From positions 20,029,110-20,093,109 of the forward strand of contig NC_134030.1 of assembly GCF_964204645.1 (NCBI RefSeq): a stretch of DNA of 64,000 nucleotides, read 5' to 3'. The DNA comes from Tubulanus polymorphus. Taxonomy: Eukaryota > Nemertea > Palaeonemertea > Tubulaniformes > Tubulanidae. The position numbers and the translations under genes were made by a program. The notes under the pieces were generated by a model, which was not told the origin of the DNA, did not search any database, and saw only the letters and a list, made by a program, of their open reading frames with translations. Below are positions 18,428 to 30,381 of this stretch, piece after piece. How positions within the stretch are numbered: the stretch's first letter is position 1; every line of letters begins with the position of its first letter.

Positions 18428-20149
18428 TCGTTGAGTACAAAGGTTTATAATGGGATATACTCGTGGTGGTTTGGGAAATATATCCGATTATGAAACTGAA
18501 CGACAGTCAGTTTTACTGACTAGGCCGTGTACGAAACAGCTCGAATTGAATTTATATTTGTTACCGATTCTTCATATCTTGTAGTAAATTAGATTCAATA
18601 AAACTGCGAGTAAATAAATCAATTGTCGGGTTGTTGACTGTTTATGATTCATCGGTCAGAGTTTTCAAAGTGATCAGAAGTGCCATTCCATCGGCAGTGA
18701 AGAACATTCATCGTCAATTAAAAAAGACTACTCGTAAGCAAAAGTCCAAAATCTCCCTAATCAATTATTTCAGTCCCAGGGTTTAAATCTTTCATATGCA
18801 TCCATCCATTAAGATATTTAGAGTTTTCTGTCCTGTTGCCCGGTCGGTGATTTTCTTGTGACGTCACTCAACCTCGTATGAAACTGTGGAAAACAATATA
18901 AATACAGTTTTAAGATGCTTTAAATGAAATCCATTTTCGTAGTTCATTGATGCTTCGATTTTTTTTATTCTCTAAATTTAAGATTTCTATAGATTAGAAC
19001 TGAACCTCGGGGACTTCCACATCGAAAATCAGCAATATCAACTTTACCGTTTGTAACAACTTTGTGTGTAAATTCCTGAAGGTGCGTAAGATTTGAAATA
19101 ATTCTGTTTTGAAGCTGATTAGCGGCCATGCGTTCAAGCATCTTTGTGGCTACAGGTAAGTAAGACAATGATCTATAATTATTCAATTAGTATAGATTTA
19201 AAAGTTGTGTTTTTTATCAATTGCTCAACCGAGCATGATTTTAATTAAACAGTTCGTAGGTACAACACCGGTTTCCAAAGAGAGCAATTTATAATTCTAG
19301 TAACGATTGGAACAGTAACACACTGTTTTAGAATTGGCGCGGGCAACTAAAGCATCCCCTTTATACTTCGCAAATCCTGCATCAAAATTGCTCGGAGCAC
19401 CACGGAAAAACTGATCATTAACGCGACTAATGGTCAGTAGCGTATGTTCCAAACGAGCGATGGAAATTCACCTATTTCAAACTGGTCATTTATGTGTAAA
19501 ATACAAGCACTTGAGAGACCGGCGGATACGCGACATGGACATAATAGCGTAACCTGCATTTTCAAGTGTATTAATGGCTTATGCGAGCTTTCAACTTAAA
19601 CTTCGTGTTGGGCGGTGATTTATTGATAGGCCGTCTAGAAGACTGAGAACCGCGTAATTTTTTTTTGAAAAAAACTTTCTTTCAAAATTAATTCTGCAAG
19701 ATCTAGCGGTTTGAAATCAAATAATTTCGTTTCGTTGACATTTTCGTCATCTTGAATTGATGCTAATGTAGAAAAGCATTGAATAATGATATTGAGGCTC
19801 ATCGTTAATATTCAATGATTCTATAACTAAAATAACGTTCGGGTTGAATGTGTTCTGATGAAATACGTAATGTCTAATGACGAAATTCGTGTGTGAACAA
19901 ATTGGAAAAAAAAAACAAAATTGGAATTAATTGGCGCCTTAGGAATTTTGGTAAGCAACGTGGAATCTAGAAATTATTGCTAATTGGAAAACAGATCTTT
20001 ATGCAAAAAATCCAAACATATCAAATCTAGAATCGGTTTAGAACTAATTGCGGCAGTAACCAAAAATCCACCTAAAAGAAGTCACAGCGAATTCTCTAAT
20101 TTATCTGATTGGACGAACTGCAATTTGTGTTCGTTATTATTCGACGAAA
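18428..20149. other. Unit 1 interval between knottin and receptor genes
   Basis: Contains the peptide 3' UTR, a reverse-transcriptase relic (18965-19190), an anonymous minus-strand block (about 19320-19450) and the receptor 5' flank. I see no intact gene and no clear TATA box before 20150. Confidence 0.5.
18965..19190 (-). pseudogene. Non-LTR reverse transcriptase relic, unit 1
   Basis: Minus strand reads NNYRSLSYLPVATKMLERM and then jumps, by deletion, to DFRCGSPRGSV, matching RT finger and palm motifs (NYRP..LP..KLLER and G.PQGSVLGP). The catalytic FADD region kept in units 2 and 3 is deleted here. Confidence 0.75.
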
Positions 20150-23100
20150 ATGGTTTCGGTTCATTCTGTCGTGTTGATGCTGTTCGGTATGGATCGACTG
20201 AGAGCGCTGTTTATAGCGTCGCTGATCGTCTGGCGAGTTAATATCGCACACGCTGATCTGTCTGACTCTGTGACGGTTTGTTCGTCTTGTAACAACACTT
20301 GGTACCCCGTCGATTCTACGTCCGGTTACATCGTTTCACCGAATTACCCGTCGTTTACGCGAGGTGTTGAATGTCGTTGGTTCGTCAACAGCTCTTTACC
20401 GGGAACTTTCAACATCAAACTATACTACGACATCGAGCCGTCGATATTCTGTAGTGATAACTATCTTCTCGTCGGTGAGTCCGATAACAGATTCTGCGGT
20501 GAAGGAAAACATGGAATCCGCCGTAACGATTCGATGTCGTTGATGTTTAGAAGTAACGTCGATGGTGCGCGGGGTAGTCGGGTTTATATCATATATCGTT
20601 TAGAACGGAACAATTTGAAATTAATTCAAACCTGCGCAAGATACGGTTTAAAAATCAACAAATTACCAACATCGATAGGATATAAGTTTGCTTTGGTGGT
20701 ATGGCAATGTAAATTGTATTTAAAATGGATCGGGATCCCGGATGGGTTTGCTATGAATTTCACGTTTTCGCAGATAGAATTCCAATTATATCCCGGCACT
20801 GATCCAGCGACAACTGTTCAAATTCATGACGGATGGAACAGCAGTGAACTTCTTGCTGTAATACCAGAACAAACCGGACATCCACCTTCATCATTCTATA
20901 CTAAAACTAACAAAGCTATGATCAGTTTGCCACGTGGGCGAAACGTACTTACATCACAATTATCAGTTCAAGTGTATAGAATATCAGATTGGAACGTCTC
21001 TAATCCGTTAATCCAAATCTCTAATAACGAGTCTGGAGTGCTCATTCCTGATGACAACAGTTTACACGTAATAATTCGATCAAAACACTTACACTGCTGG
21101 TCTATCACAGTGCAGGTGTTACAGTACGTCGTCTTCAACTGGGCACGTGATCTCAGCACATCCGGTGACGTCATTGGTGTATATAAACTAGAAGGGTTAC
21201 GCGTTGTAGGAACTGATATTTTACTCGGTTACAACTACCTGGAATCACTGAGTGTTAAATCTGACGGCTTTCTCGTCATACTGTGCGTTTTAATAAGACA
21301 AGGTGTTTTACAGTCGAATGTAAAAATTGAATTTGAATTGAAATCTATTTCCATAAAAGACGTACGAGTGGATAAACGCTTGGTGAGTATTTGTGTGTTT
21401 TAATTTTAAGTTTAGGATTTTATTATGTGTGGATCTCTATTATTAGGTTTCATGCTTAGTTTTGTTTGTGTTCTGAGAACAAAGTGAAAGTCTTCGAAGC
21501 CAACACGAGAAGTTACGCGCACTTTTTCTTGGAGATCCAGATACTATAACTGCATGTGTTAACGATTATTGGGATGATTTAGGGTGGGTTTTTTTTCAAC
21601 TAAAATACTTTATTGGGAAATTTGGATTTTCCACCTGAAGAAGATATTTCATTTTAGCAAATCTTAAAACGTGGCAAAATCATAACTCGATATAGATTTG
21701 GAAATGCTGTTATGTTATTAATACTTAATAAAACTAATGCTGATTTGTTATATTTTGTAGATATCTGGTAACAGAAACAGCTACCGCTTGCCTGCTCAAA
21801 GATTGTTCCCGACGACAAAGAAGACAACATTATCGTATCGCATAAATACATTAGAATATAAACGGAAAGTTGATATCTATGAGGATAGATTAAAACTAAC
21901 AGTTTTATCAGAGACGTGCGAGAGAGCTGGATTTTATATATATGATGGTGGTAATTTTACAGCTAGACGCTATGGTCCGTATTGTCCTGGTCATATAAAC
22001 GGTCGTAGCGTCGTCAGTCTTATTACATCAGGAGGACCGGTTACTGTAGTAGGGTACGCTTATAACTGGGATGATCGGTTGGTAGTTGATTCGGAAGCAT
22101 ATCTAGTATTCGCCCCTACTGATTGTGACGGGTATGTTCTACAGGAAAGAGAAAATCAGATCAATATGACGTCACACTGTCTCGTGATTACACCTGAAAA
22201 CCGACGCCTTCCTTTAGAAAATATTTATATATTATCAGAACACGAATATCAAATTTACACTTGTTCCCGTGGTTTAAATTCGTGTCCTGTTGTTACTCTT
22301 GCAACTCAATTACTGAATAACAGTCTCTTATTGAATCATCTGATGATAAAAGGAAGTAGTTATAGGTTCTGGAGTAATCCACTGATGATTGTACTACGAC
22401 GTAAATGTTTGGTGTTGATGATCTATCAAGATTCCCCGGTACTTACTTCTGATAGTTTTGCATACGTCCCGCCGATGCGAGAAAAATGTGGAGTCGCACA
22501 ATCACCGAACTATCCTGGATATGTTCCACAACGCAGTAAATCAAGTTTGTACTACTCATTTCATTACGACAAACCTTTGAATTATTACATCAGATTCCTT
22601 TTCAAATTTATGGGACACGCCTCGTGCAGCCCTTCTAGTAGTAATGCCGTTCGAGATCAATTATTACTGGCACAGATTATTTCGAAACCTGGTAATCATG
22701 AAACCGGCTTTAGACAGCGTCGCCACGAGAATAAAATATGTGAAAATAACGCAGTACCTGGACTTGTATTGTACAGTCTACTCGGGTATGACGTTTACTT
22801 TGAAGCGAAAAACTATATCCCAATATTCAAAATTCAATACACTTTAGAACAAGCGTCCTTACAAACACATCTGAATAATGACTGCGGATTAGATTTTCTA
22901 GATTCAGGTGTTTCGTGTATCAGATACATCAAACATGAACGTCTGAATTGGGAGAACGCTGAAATGTACTGTCAACAGAAATACGGAGGACATCTTCTCA
23001 GTATCAACTCTGAACATGAAATGATTGCTTTAGAAAAACTGTTCGCTACGAAACTTCTTCAGGAGGCGTATTCACAGGCGGCGCTGATTCTGATGATTGG

Positions 23101-26100
23101 ATTGAAATGGCAGGTAATTTCAAAGTTTCGTTATGAACATGTTTACCAACATTCATTTAGTTTTGAACATGATTTTGAATTTGTTACGTATTCATTCATT
23201 CTCTACTAAAAGTCTAGAATCTTTCATATTAATTGAAACAGATTTCTATTAGTCAACGTGTAAAATATAACATAATCTTAATTTGATGAACTCAATTCAG
23301 ACGCTTGATATAAGTTAGATATCCTAAAGCTAATCGTCATGAACACTTCTAAAACCATTTCGATCAATGAAACTGAATTTATTTTGAACAGGATGATGGT
23401 TATTACACGTGGACTGATGGAAAACCATTGAGCTACACAGAGTGGTTTAAACCTACTATAATAAACGAAACGATACCAGAAGTTATTCAAGGATTGATAT
23501 CACCTCTACGAAAACAACCGATAAATGACGTCAATATGCCGTGTACGGCGATGATTCTGAATAATCCACGAGGATCAGCGAACTGGGTTCGATTCCCGTG
23601 TCAAATCGAGGAGACTCGAACAACTTTCATTTGTGAAAAAGACAAAGATAACTCCTCATCTACTAACAATCACAAATTACCTGTTGCAGAAGAAAACTAT
23701 ACTTATTTTTCGGGGATATTGGAATCAGATAACTCCACGTGTTTAAAGGGATGGATTGGTTTAGAAAGAAATTGCTATCAGATACTTACAGCCTGGGAAA
23801 CTCACATATTGTCAATTCGAGAAGCTGAGAGAATGTGTCATACAATTGGTGGTGAAATAGGTATAGTATCCAATGATGTTATAATTCAGCATTTGATTCA
23901 AATATTTCATTATGAACATCAATACGGTGCTGTTCTAGCAAAGGCTACGGAAAGTGAATTTCTTGCTCTGGATCCAGTTTTGACCAGAGATGAAATAACA
24001 TATATAAAAACGGTGAAATGGTCAGTGACTGCCTTTGATAATGTCACAGATGTAGCGCATTCAGTGCTATGTTCCTACAATGTAACTGATGAAAAGTTGG
24101 CTTCTATAAGTGGTTGTAAATCGTGGCAATTTGAATGTAACGATCACAGATGTATCAGCGATCATCGCGTATGTGATACCAGAAACGACTGTCAACACGG
24201 TGAAGATGAACTCGATTGTTCGGATTCAATCTTGCGCAGTCAGTTCCACTGTACCGATGGAAGAATTATATCAGTTAGTAATTTGTGTGATTTTGTACGA
24301 GATTGCGCTGACGGATCTGATGAGAACTCGTGCTATCATACTTCATGTTCCTCTGAACAGTTTAAGTGTAGCAATGGACAATGCGTGGGTAAATATAATC
24401 GATGTGATGGACTGGTTGATTGTAAAGATAAATCTGATGAGATCGGCTGCTCTTCGGATAAATGTAACGGGTTTCTGTGCGTAAATGGTGAATGCATCAG
24501 TTCTCTGTTGTATCGGGATGGCGTTGTAGATTGTGCTGGTAGCCTCGAAGAAGATGAGATTGTCGCCAACATAACAGTTACACCAAAGGTTCACTGTACT
24601 ACAGAGAACTACTGTACGACTAATTTCACAAACTTATGTAAGAAATCCGATGAACAAAGATGTTCTTTCGATTCTCCTCATTGTTATTCTAGACGTCACA
24701 GGTGCATTTTAGAAAGGATGTCGATTGGTTACCCGGTATGTAGAAGGCTCGAACATATACAAGGTTGTGCTGATTTCAAATGTCCAGCTGGTGCTGCAAA
24801 ATGTCCAGCATCTTACTGTATACCGATGGGACAGGTGTGCGATGGTCGATCCGATTGTCCTAACTCAGAAGATGAGCGAAACTGCAAGACTTTGTCATGT
24901 CCTGGCTTGTTTAAATGTGGCCAGGAAAACCGATGCATACCTCAATCTGAAGTTTGTGATGGTGTCGTCAATTGTAAACAGACCACTGATGACGAAGCGT
25001 TCTGTGACGTCATATGTCCAAAGGACTGTAAATGTCAAGGTCATTTGATAGATTGCGATCATGCTGGTTTCGTAGAAATTACTGATCTTTTCTCGGCATC
25101 AACTCGAGTTCTGATTTTGTCAAGAAACCAAGTTGTATTCAATGAGTCAACATTTTCTTCGTACCTCTATTTACATTTCCTTAATATTTCACGTAACAAT
25201 TTGTCTTATATTGTTCCAAACGCGTTCTCAAACCTGCATAATCTACATACATTAGATCTTACCTATAACCGCATAATATCATTTACCGAGAATACATTCG
25301 CCGGTTTGTATAGTTTGAAAAAACTTTTGTTTTTTGGAAATCCAGTGAGATATTTAAAAGAAGGCAGTTTTCATGGTTTAAAGTCATTGAGCGTTCTCGA
25401 TCTTCACGGACTTTCCTTGTCATTACTCGGTGGAAATGTGTTCAGTGGTTTATCCACTTTAGAGTCGTTAAATGTCAGCAGTAACGTGATCAAATATATT
25501 TCACCAAATGCATTCGCCGGATTAACAAAACTAAGAAATCTGGATTTAACCAAAAATTCTGAAGTCATATCCGTACAAAGAAACGTTTTTGACAGTCTTA
25601 CATTATTGAGTTCGTTGGCTTCTGACGCGTACAAATTTTGTTGCATGGTTCCGAATGTTGACCAGTGTCTCCCGGAAGCCGACCAATTTTCATCTTGTTC
25701 CGACCTGATGGGTAACACTGTTCTTAGAGCAATCATTTGGGCGATCGCTTCATTCAGCTTTTTTGCCAACATAATCGTAATTTTACTCCGCGTTCAAGCG
25801 TTACGCATTTCATCCTCTGAATCACGTAACATATCCTCTGATATCCTAATCATTAATATTGCCACCTGCGATTTTCTCATGTCAATTTATCTTTTTCTGA
25901 TCGCTGGAGCCGATTACGTCTATAAAGGTGTTTATTTCCTCAATTCCGAAATGTGGACAGATAGTTCACTATGTCGACTCGCTGGGATTTTAGTAACTCT
26001 TTCGTGCGAAGGGTCTTTGCTTTTTCTCCTGATTCTAACCCGTCAAAGATACTCGAATATCGTCGATCCATTTTCTGGAAGCCCAATTATATCATCGACA

Positions 26101-26622
26101 TATGTGTCCGGTATTTGCTGTATATGCTGGATCATTTTGGGCAACATTTCAATGCTACCGTTGTCGTCATCTTCTTATTTCGGACATAACTTTTACGGCA
26201 CAACTGGTGTTTGTTTACCTATGAATTTACTATCCATCGATGTCCACGCCTGGCAATATTCATTCGCTATTTTTGCCGTGTTTAACTCGGTCGTACTTGC
26301 TACAATAATGATGACGTATGCACAGATGTATAGACTCGTATCTGGAAGCAGGTCCGGCTCGGGTAGAGCAGATCCTACCGAATTGGTTCTGGCGCGTAGG
26401 AGTTTAGTGATAAATCTGTGTAATTTATTTTGCTGGTTACCGATAATTATCGTTCAGTTTTGCGCTGTATTGCGAGTAGAAATACCGAACCAAGTGGCGG
26501 CTTGGTTGGTGGTACTTTTCCTACCGATTAACTCGTCACTGAATCCACTTCTTTACACCATCCTCACTATTGATGTTAAATCTATTCGGGCCAGAAATAA
26601 ACGCGTTTTGAAAACTCGCTGA
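20150..26622 (+). CDS. Chimeric CUB / C-type lectin / LDLa / LRR G-protein-coupled receptor, unit 1
   Basis: Three phase-0 exons: 20150-21382 (donor TTG|GTGAGT), 21761-23113 (donor CAG|GTAATT) and 23392-26622; 1,938 aa. Signal peptide 1-36; CUB 47-151 (SPNYP, Cys 47, 75, 101, 116); Cys-poor CUB-like modules to about 411; CUB-like about 455-560; CUB from 654 (QSPNYPGY) to about 773; C-type lectin domain 786-943 split by intron 2; degenerate lectin domain 979-1089; LDLa 1104-1138, 1149-1176, 1181-1215, 1220-1243 (degenerate); Cys-rich 1264-1321; LDLa 1326-1360 and 1365-1400; LRRNT 1404-1417; about seven LRRs 1432-1604; CC hinge; 7TM 1640-1919 with QRY for DRY, CWLP in TM6 and NPLLY in TM7. The 3' half matches GRL101/relaxin-receptor (type C LGR) design. 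The ATG at 20150 or the in-frame Met 14 both give a signal peptide; an upstream TTG extension is ignored. Likely a surface receptor; ligand unknown. Confidence 0.9.
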
Positions 26623-26763
26623 ACCATTCGACAGTCAAACCCTGACTATGCACTCAAATCAGAATGCTGCGAAATCTTTTCAGATGAAATATATTATATA
26701 CATAAACAAATACGTAGCAAACGTGTGGACTCGAGAACGAACTGATACTTGCTTATACGTTCC

Positions 26764-26769
26764 AATAAA
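26764..26769 (+). terminator. Poly(A) signal of receptor unit 1
   Basis: AATAAA followed by an A run, 142 bases after the stop; the same signal follows every receptor copy. Confidence 0.6.
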
Positions 26770-27910
26770 AAAAAAACTGACGACACTTCAAGATAATATC
26801 GCAAAGTAATGAAATCATCGAATGGGTTTCGAATCGTGTCCAGAAATACGACGTAGCGATAAGAATACACGCTAGGAGAGCTGAGTAATGTCATCTAATA
26901 TGAGTTGTAACACCGATTATCCTGACAGTTAATTACGCTTATTTTATATCAGGATGATTTGAAAATTATGTAAGCTGGAAATAAAAGTGCCAAATAGTGG
27001 TACATGTTCTACGTTCATGATCATTTAAACAGTTTCGAGGATTTCTTAGGAATTCTTTTTTGTGACTTTCAAATTTAGGCGGGGGTCGGGGGGGGTTGGG
27101 GGTTCCTCTAAATCTGCCCCTGAAATGTGCCGCATTCTTAGGCAGTTTTTACTCCAAGTCTTCAAATCAGGAGGAATGCATGTATCACAGAGGGCTGCAT
27201 TACGTCACTGCAGAAAATGCGTCTCGTGGAGAGAATGGTGGAAGGCGGGGACTTAACAAAACTGTTTAGATGATATATAAGATGACGCGTTTTTCTGCTT
27301 TCGTGAATATGTATTGTTAAAGGTTTTGAATACATATGGATTTAAAAACTTCTCGCTGCATTTCCCTTTAAGAGGACACCAAGAAGAGTCAATCAATCAC
27401 CAAAGCTGTGCAATTATTTGGTTTTATTTCAATTTGTATTTGAAGAATATATAGTATCGCGCGCAATATTTTTCATTCATTCGTCGACTGTTCTGGCTCG
27501 AGAAAACGAGATATTGTCATTTCGAAAGTATAATACGTTGGAATAGCGACTAAGGTAAGCGTAGTGATAAAATATTCTAATTTAACGATAAAAAATGATA
27601 CCTTGTTTCTTAAAAGCTTAAAAGTTGACCCGGCCGACCGCCGCCTATCTACCCTATACATTATTCTAAAAAAGAAACTATTATCAGCCAATCGACGACA
27701 AGACGCGGCGGCTATTGAAACGAATGGATTACAAATTTAATTGAAATTTACAAAATAATCCGGGCGCTGCGGAGAAACAAGGTGTCATTTTTAGCCTAAA
27801 AATAATATACCCCGATACGTACAGCAACAATTTCAGTAACCGGAATCTAAAATATATTTTTGAAAATGCCAAATTGCAAATATATTTTATTCAAATTCTA
27901 GGCGAAGAAA
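26770..27910. other. Shortened spacer between receptor 1 and knottin 2
   Basis: Lacks the GPCR relic, SINE, 78-nt module and 15102-15430-type block found in other spacers: sequence after 27020 joins directly to the G-rich tract (27080-27102). A second deletion near 27856 removes about 0.8 kb before the peptide gene. No gene seen. Confidence 0.6.
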
Positions 27911-28586
27911 ATGCTTGCTTACACAATGACTCGCATATGTGCTTTTGCTGCGATTGTGGCCAGTGCCGTGGCGTTTGGTGAGTTAAGACTGGGAAAATAA
28001 TACTCAGCTTCATAGGATTTCATAAATGATATAATTCAATTCGCAGCAATTATCAGTAAACATTTAGTATGCGTTTATCGACGGAACGAATTGATTTGAC
28101 AGATATATTTCACAAAATAACACATATACATTATGACAAAAACCCTGTTAATTGACGTGCAACATATTGTTATTATACACATGGATTTTTTTAACACCCT
28201 GGCCCGCTAAGCGCCACGCTAGAAGCGGGTTCGATGTTTCTTTTTCCCAATACCCACATCAGAGAAGAACCTCCGACCAAGAAACTCTGCCGCCTCCAGG
28301 GTTTGAACCCATGAACCCTGGATTGATGAGAGCAGTGTCAGGCGGCTTATACCAATCGGCCACTGCGCCTCTCATCTGTTATCCTCATCGGGATCATCAT
28401 TATAGTCCTACATCTGGGGCGGGAGTTCCATTATTTCTTCAATTTAGGTAAAAACGTCTTTCACATCAAAATTCAATTTTTAATTTCATGCTTTTCGAAA
28501 ATATAGATTCCCATCCAAACGGCAGGACGTGTGACGATGACCTTAAGTGTTGCAACAACACCTGTAGAGCTAGTTTTTGTTCCTGA
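27911..28586 (+). CDS. Secreted knottin-type peptide, unit 2, first cysteine lost
   Basis: Exons 27911-27977 and 28507-28586; 48-aa precursor. The signal exon is one codon shorter than in the other units and ends GTG GCG TTT G before the donor. In the mature exon the first knot cysteine codon is TCC (Ser) instead of TGC, leaving five cysteines, an odd number. The frame, splice sites and stop are intact. The peptide cannot form the three-disulfide knot of its sisters; it might dimerise through the free cysteine or be an early-stage pseudogene. AATAAA at 28756. Receptor 2 starts 1.8 kb downstream. Confidence 0.7.
28285..28373 (-). mobile_element. tRNA-derived SINE in the knottin intron, unit 2
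   Basis: Minus strand carries GTGGCCGATTGGTATAAG (A box-like) and GGGTTCAAACCCTGG (B box-like) at tRNA-like spacing. Too degenerate to be a tRNA gene. Confidence 0.6.
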
Positions 28587-30381
28587 TCGTTGAGTACAAA
28601 GGTTTATAACGGGATATACTCGTAATGGTTTGGGAAATATATCCGATTATGAAACTGAACGACAGTCAGTTTTACTGACTAGGCCGTGTACAAAAAAGCT
28701 CGCACTGAATTTATATTTGTTACCGATTCTTCATATCTTGTACTAAATTTGATTCAATAAAACTGCGAGTAAATAAATCAATTGTCGGGTTGTTGACTGT
28801 TTATGATTCATCGGTCAGAGTTTTCAAAAGTGATCAGAAGTGCCATTCCATCGGCGGTGAAGAACATTCATCGTCAATTAAAAAAGACTACTCGTAAGCA
28901 AAAGTCCAAAATCTCCCTAATCAATTATTTCAGTCCCAGGGTTTAAATGTTTCATATGCATCCATCCATTAAGATATTTAGAGTTTTCTGTCCTAGTTCC
29001 CGATCGGCGATTTTCTTGTGACGTCACTCAACCTCGTATGAAACTGAGGAAAACAATATAAATTCAGTTTTAATATGCTTTAAGTGAAATCAATTTTCGT
29101 AGTTCATTGATGCTTCGATTTTTTGTTTATAAAATAGTAAGTATCATCTGCAAACATCGTGCAATCTAAGATGTCTATAGATTATATCAGCAATAGGTGC
29201 CGAATATAAAAAGTAAATAAAACTGGCCCCAGAACTGAACCTTGGGGGCTTCCACATCGAAAATCAGCAATACTAACTTTACCGTTTGTAACAACTTTGT
29301 GTGTACATTCCTGAAGGTGCCTAAGATTTGAAATAATTCTGTTTTGAAGCTGATTAGCGGCCATGCGTTCGGGCATCTTTGTGGCTACAGGTAAGTAAGA
29401 CAATGATCTATAATTATTCAATTAATACAGATTTAGAATTTGTGGTTTTTATCAATTGCTCAACCGAGCATGATTTTAATCTAACTGTTCGTAGGTACAA
29501 CACCGGTTTCCAAAGAGAGCAATTTATAATTCGAGTAACGATTGGAACAGTAACACACTGTTTTAGAATTGGCGCGGGCAACTAAAGCATCTCCCTTATA
29601 CTTCGCAAATCCACGACCCGCATCAAAATTGCTCGGAGCACCACGGCAAAACTGATCATTAACGCGACTAATGGTCAGTAGCGTATGTTCCAAACGAGCG
29701 ATGGAAATTCACTTATTTCAAACTGGTCATTTATGTGTAAAATACAAGCACTTGAGAGACACACGGATACGCGACATGGACTTAATAGCGTAACCTGCAT
29801 TTTCAAGTGTATTAATGGCTTATGCGAGCTTTCAACTTAAACTTCGTGTTGGGCGGTGATTTATTGATAGGCCGTCTAGAAGGCTGAGATTGAACCGCAT
29901 ATTTTTTTTTGAAAAAAAACTTTCTTTCAAAATCAATTCCGAAAGATCTAGCGGTTTGAAATTAAACAAATTCGTACGGATATAGTTAATGAAATTTTGA
30001 ATTGATGCAAAGGTAGAAAAGTATTGAATAATAATTTCTAGGCTCATCGTGAATATTCGACGATTCTATAACTAAAATTACGTTCGGGTTGAATGTGTTC
30101 TGATGAAATATGTAATGTCTAATGTCTAAATTCGTGTGTGAACAAATTGGAAAAATCGAATTTGGAATTAATTGGCCTTAAGAATTTTGGTAGGCAACGT
30201 GGAATCTAGAAATTATTGCTAATTGATAAACAGATCTGTAAGCTAAAAATCCAAACATTTCAAATCTAGAATCAGTTTTCAAACTAATTGCGGCAGTAAC
30301 CAAAAATCAACTTAAAAGAAATCACAGCGAATTCTCTGATTGGACGAACTGTAATTTGTACTCGGTTGTTATTCGACGAAT
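28587..30381. other. Unit 2 interval between knottin and receptor genes
   Basis: Peptide 3' UTR, reverse-transcriptase relic (29115-29421), anonymous minus-strand blocks (29481-29693 and 29832-30047, open in part and repeated in unit 3), then the receptor 5' flank. No intact gene. Confidence 0.5.
29115..29421 (-). pseudogene. Non-LTR reverse transcriptase relic, unit 2
   Basis: Best-preserved copy: NNYRSLSYLPVATKMPERM, a collapsed middle, CGSPQGSVLGPVLFTFYI and, after a frame change, MFADDTYYFI, the RT catalytic motif. The anonymous blocks further upstream on the same strand are probably also remnants of the element. Confidence 0.8.

Noticed and set aside
24725-25048. 107-codon plus-strand ORF inside the receptor's third exon, repeated in all four units
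   Set aside because: Out-of-frame shadow of the LDLa-coding region; its recurrence follows from receptor conservation. The same applies to the plus-strand 72-codon and minus-strand 78-123-codon ORFs over the 7TM, LRR and LDLa parts.
26694-26894. 66-codon minus-strand ORF after each receptor
   Set aside because: Lies over the poly(A) signal and 3' flank; recurs only because the flank is duplicated, and frame changes occur in unit 2.
28285-28373. Possible tRNA gene in the knottin intron
   Set aside because: Box A and box B motifs are present but the cloverleaf arms do not pair, and the element is repeated many times in antisense positions; it is a SINE head.
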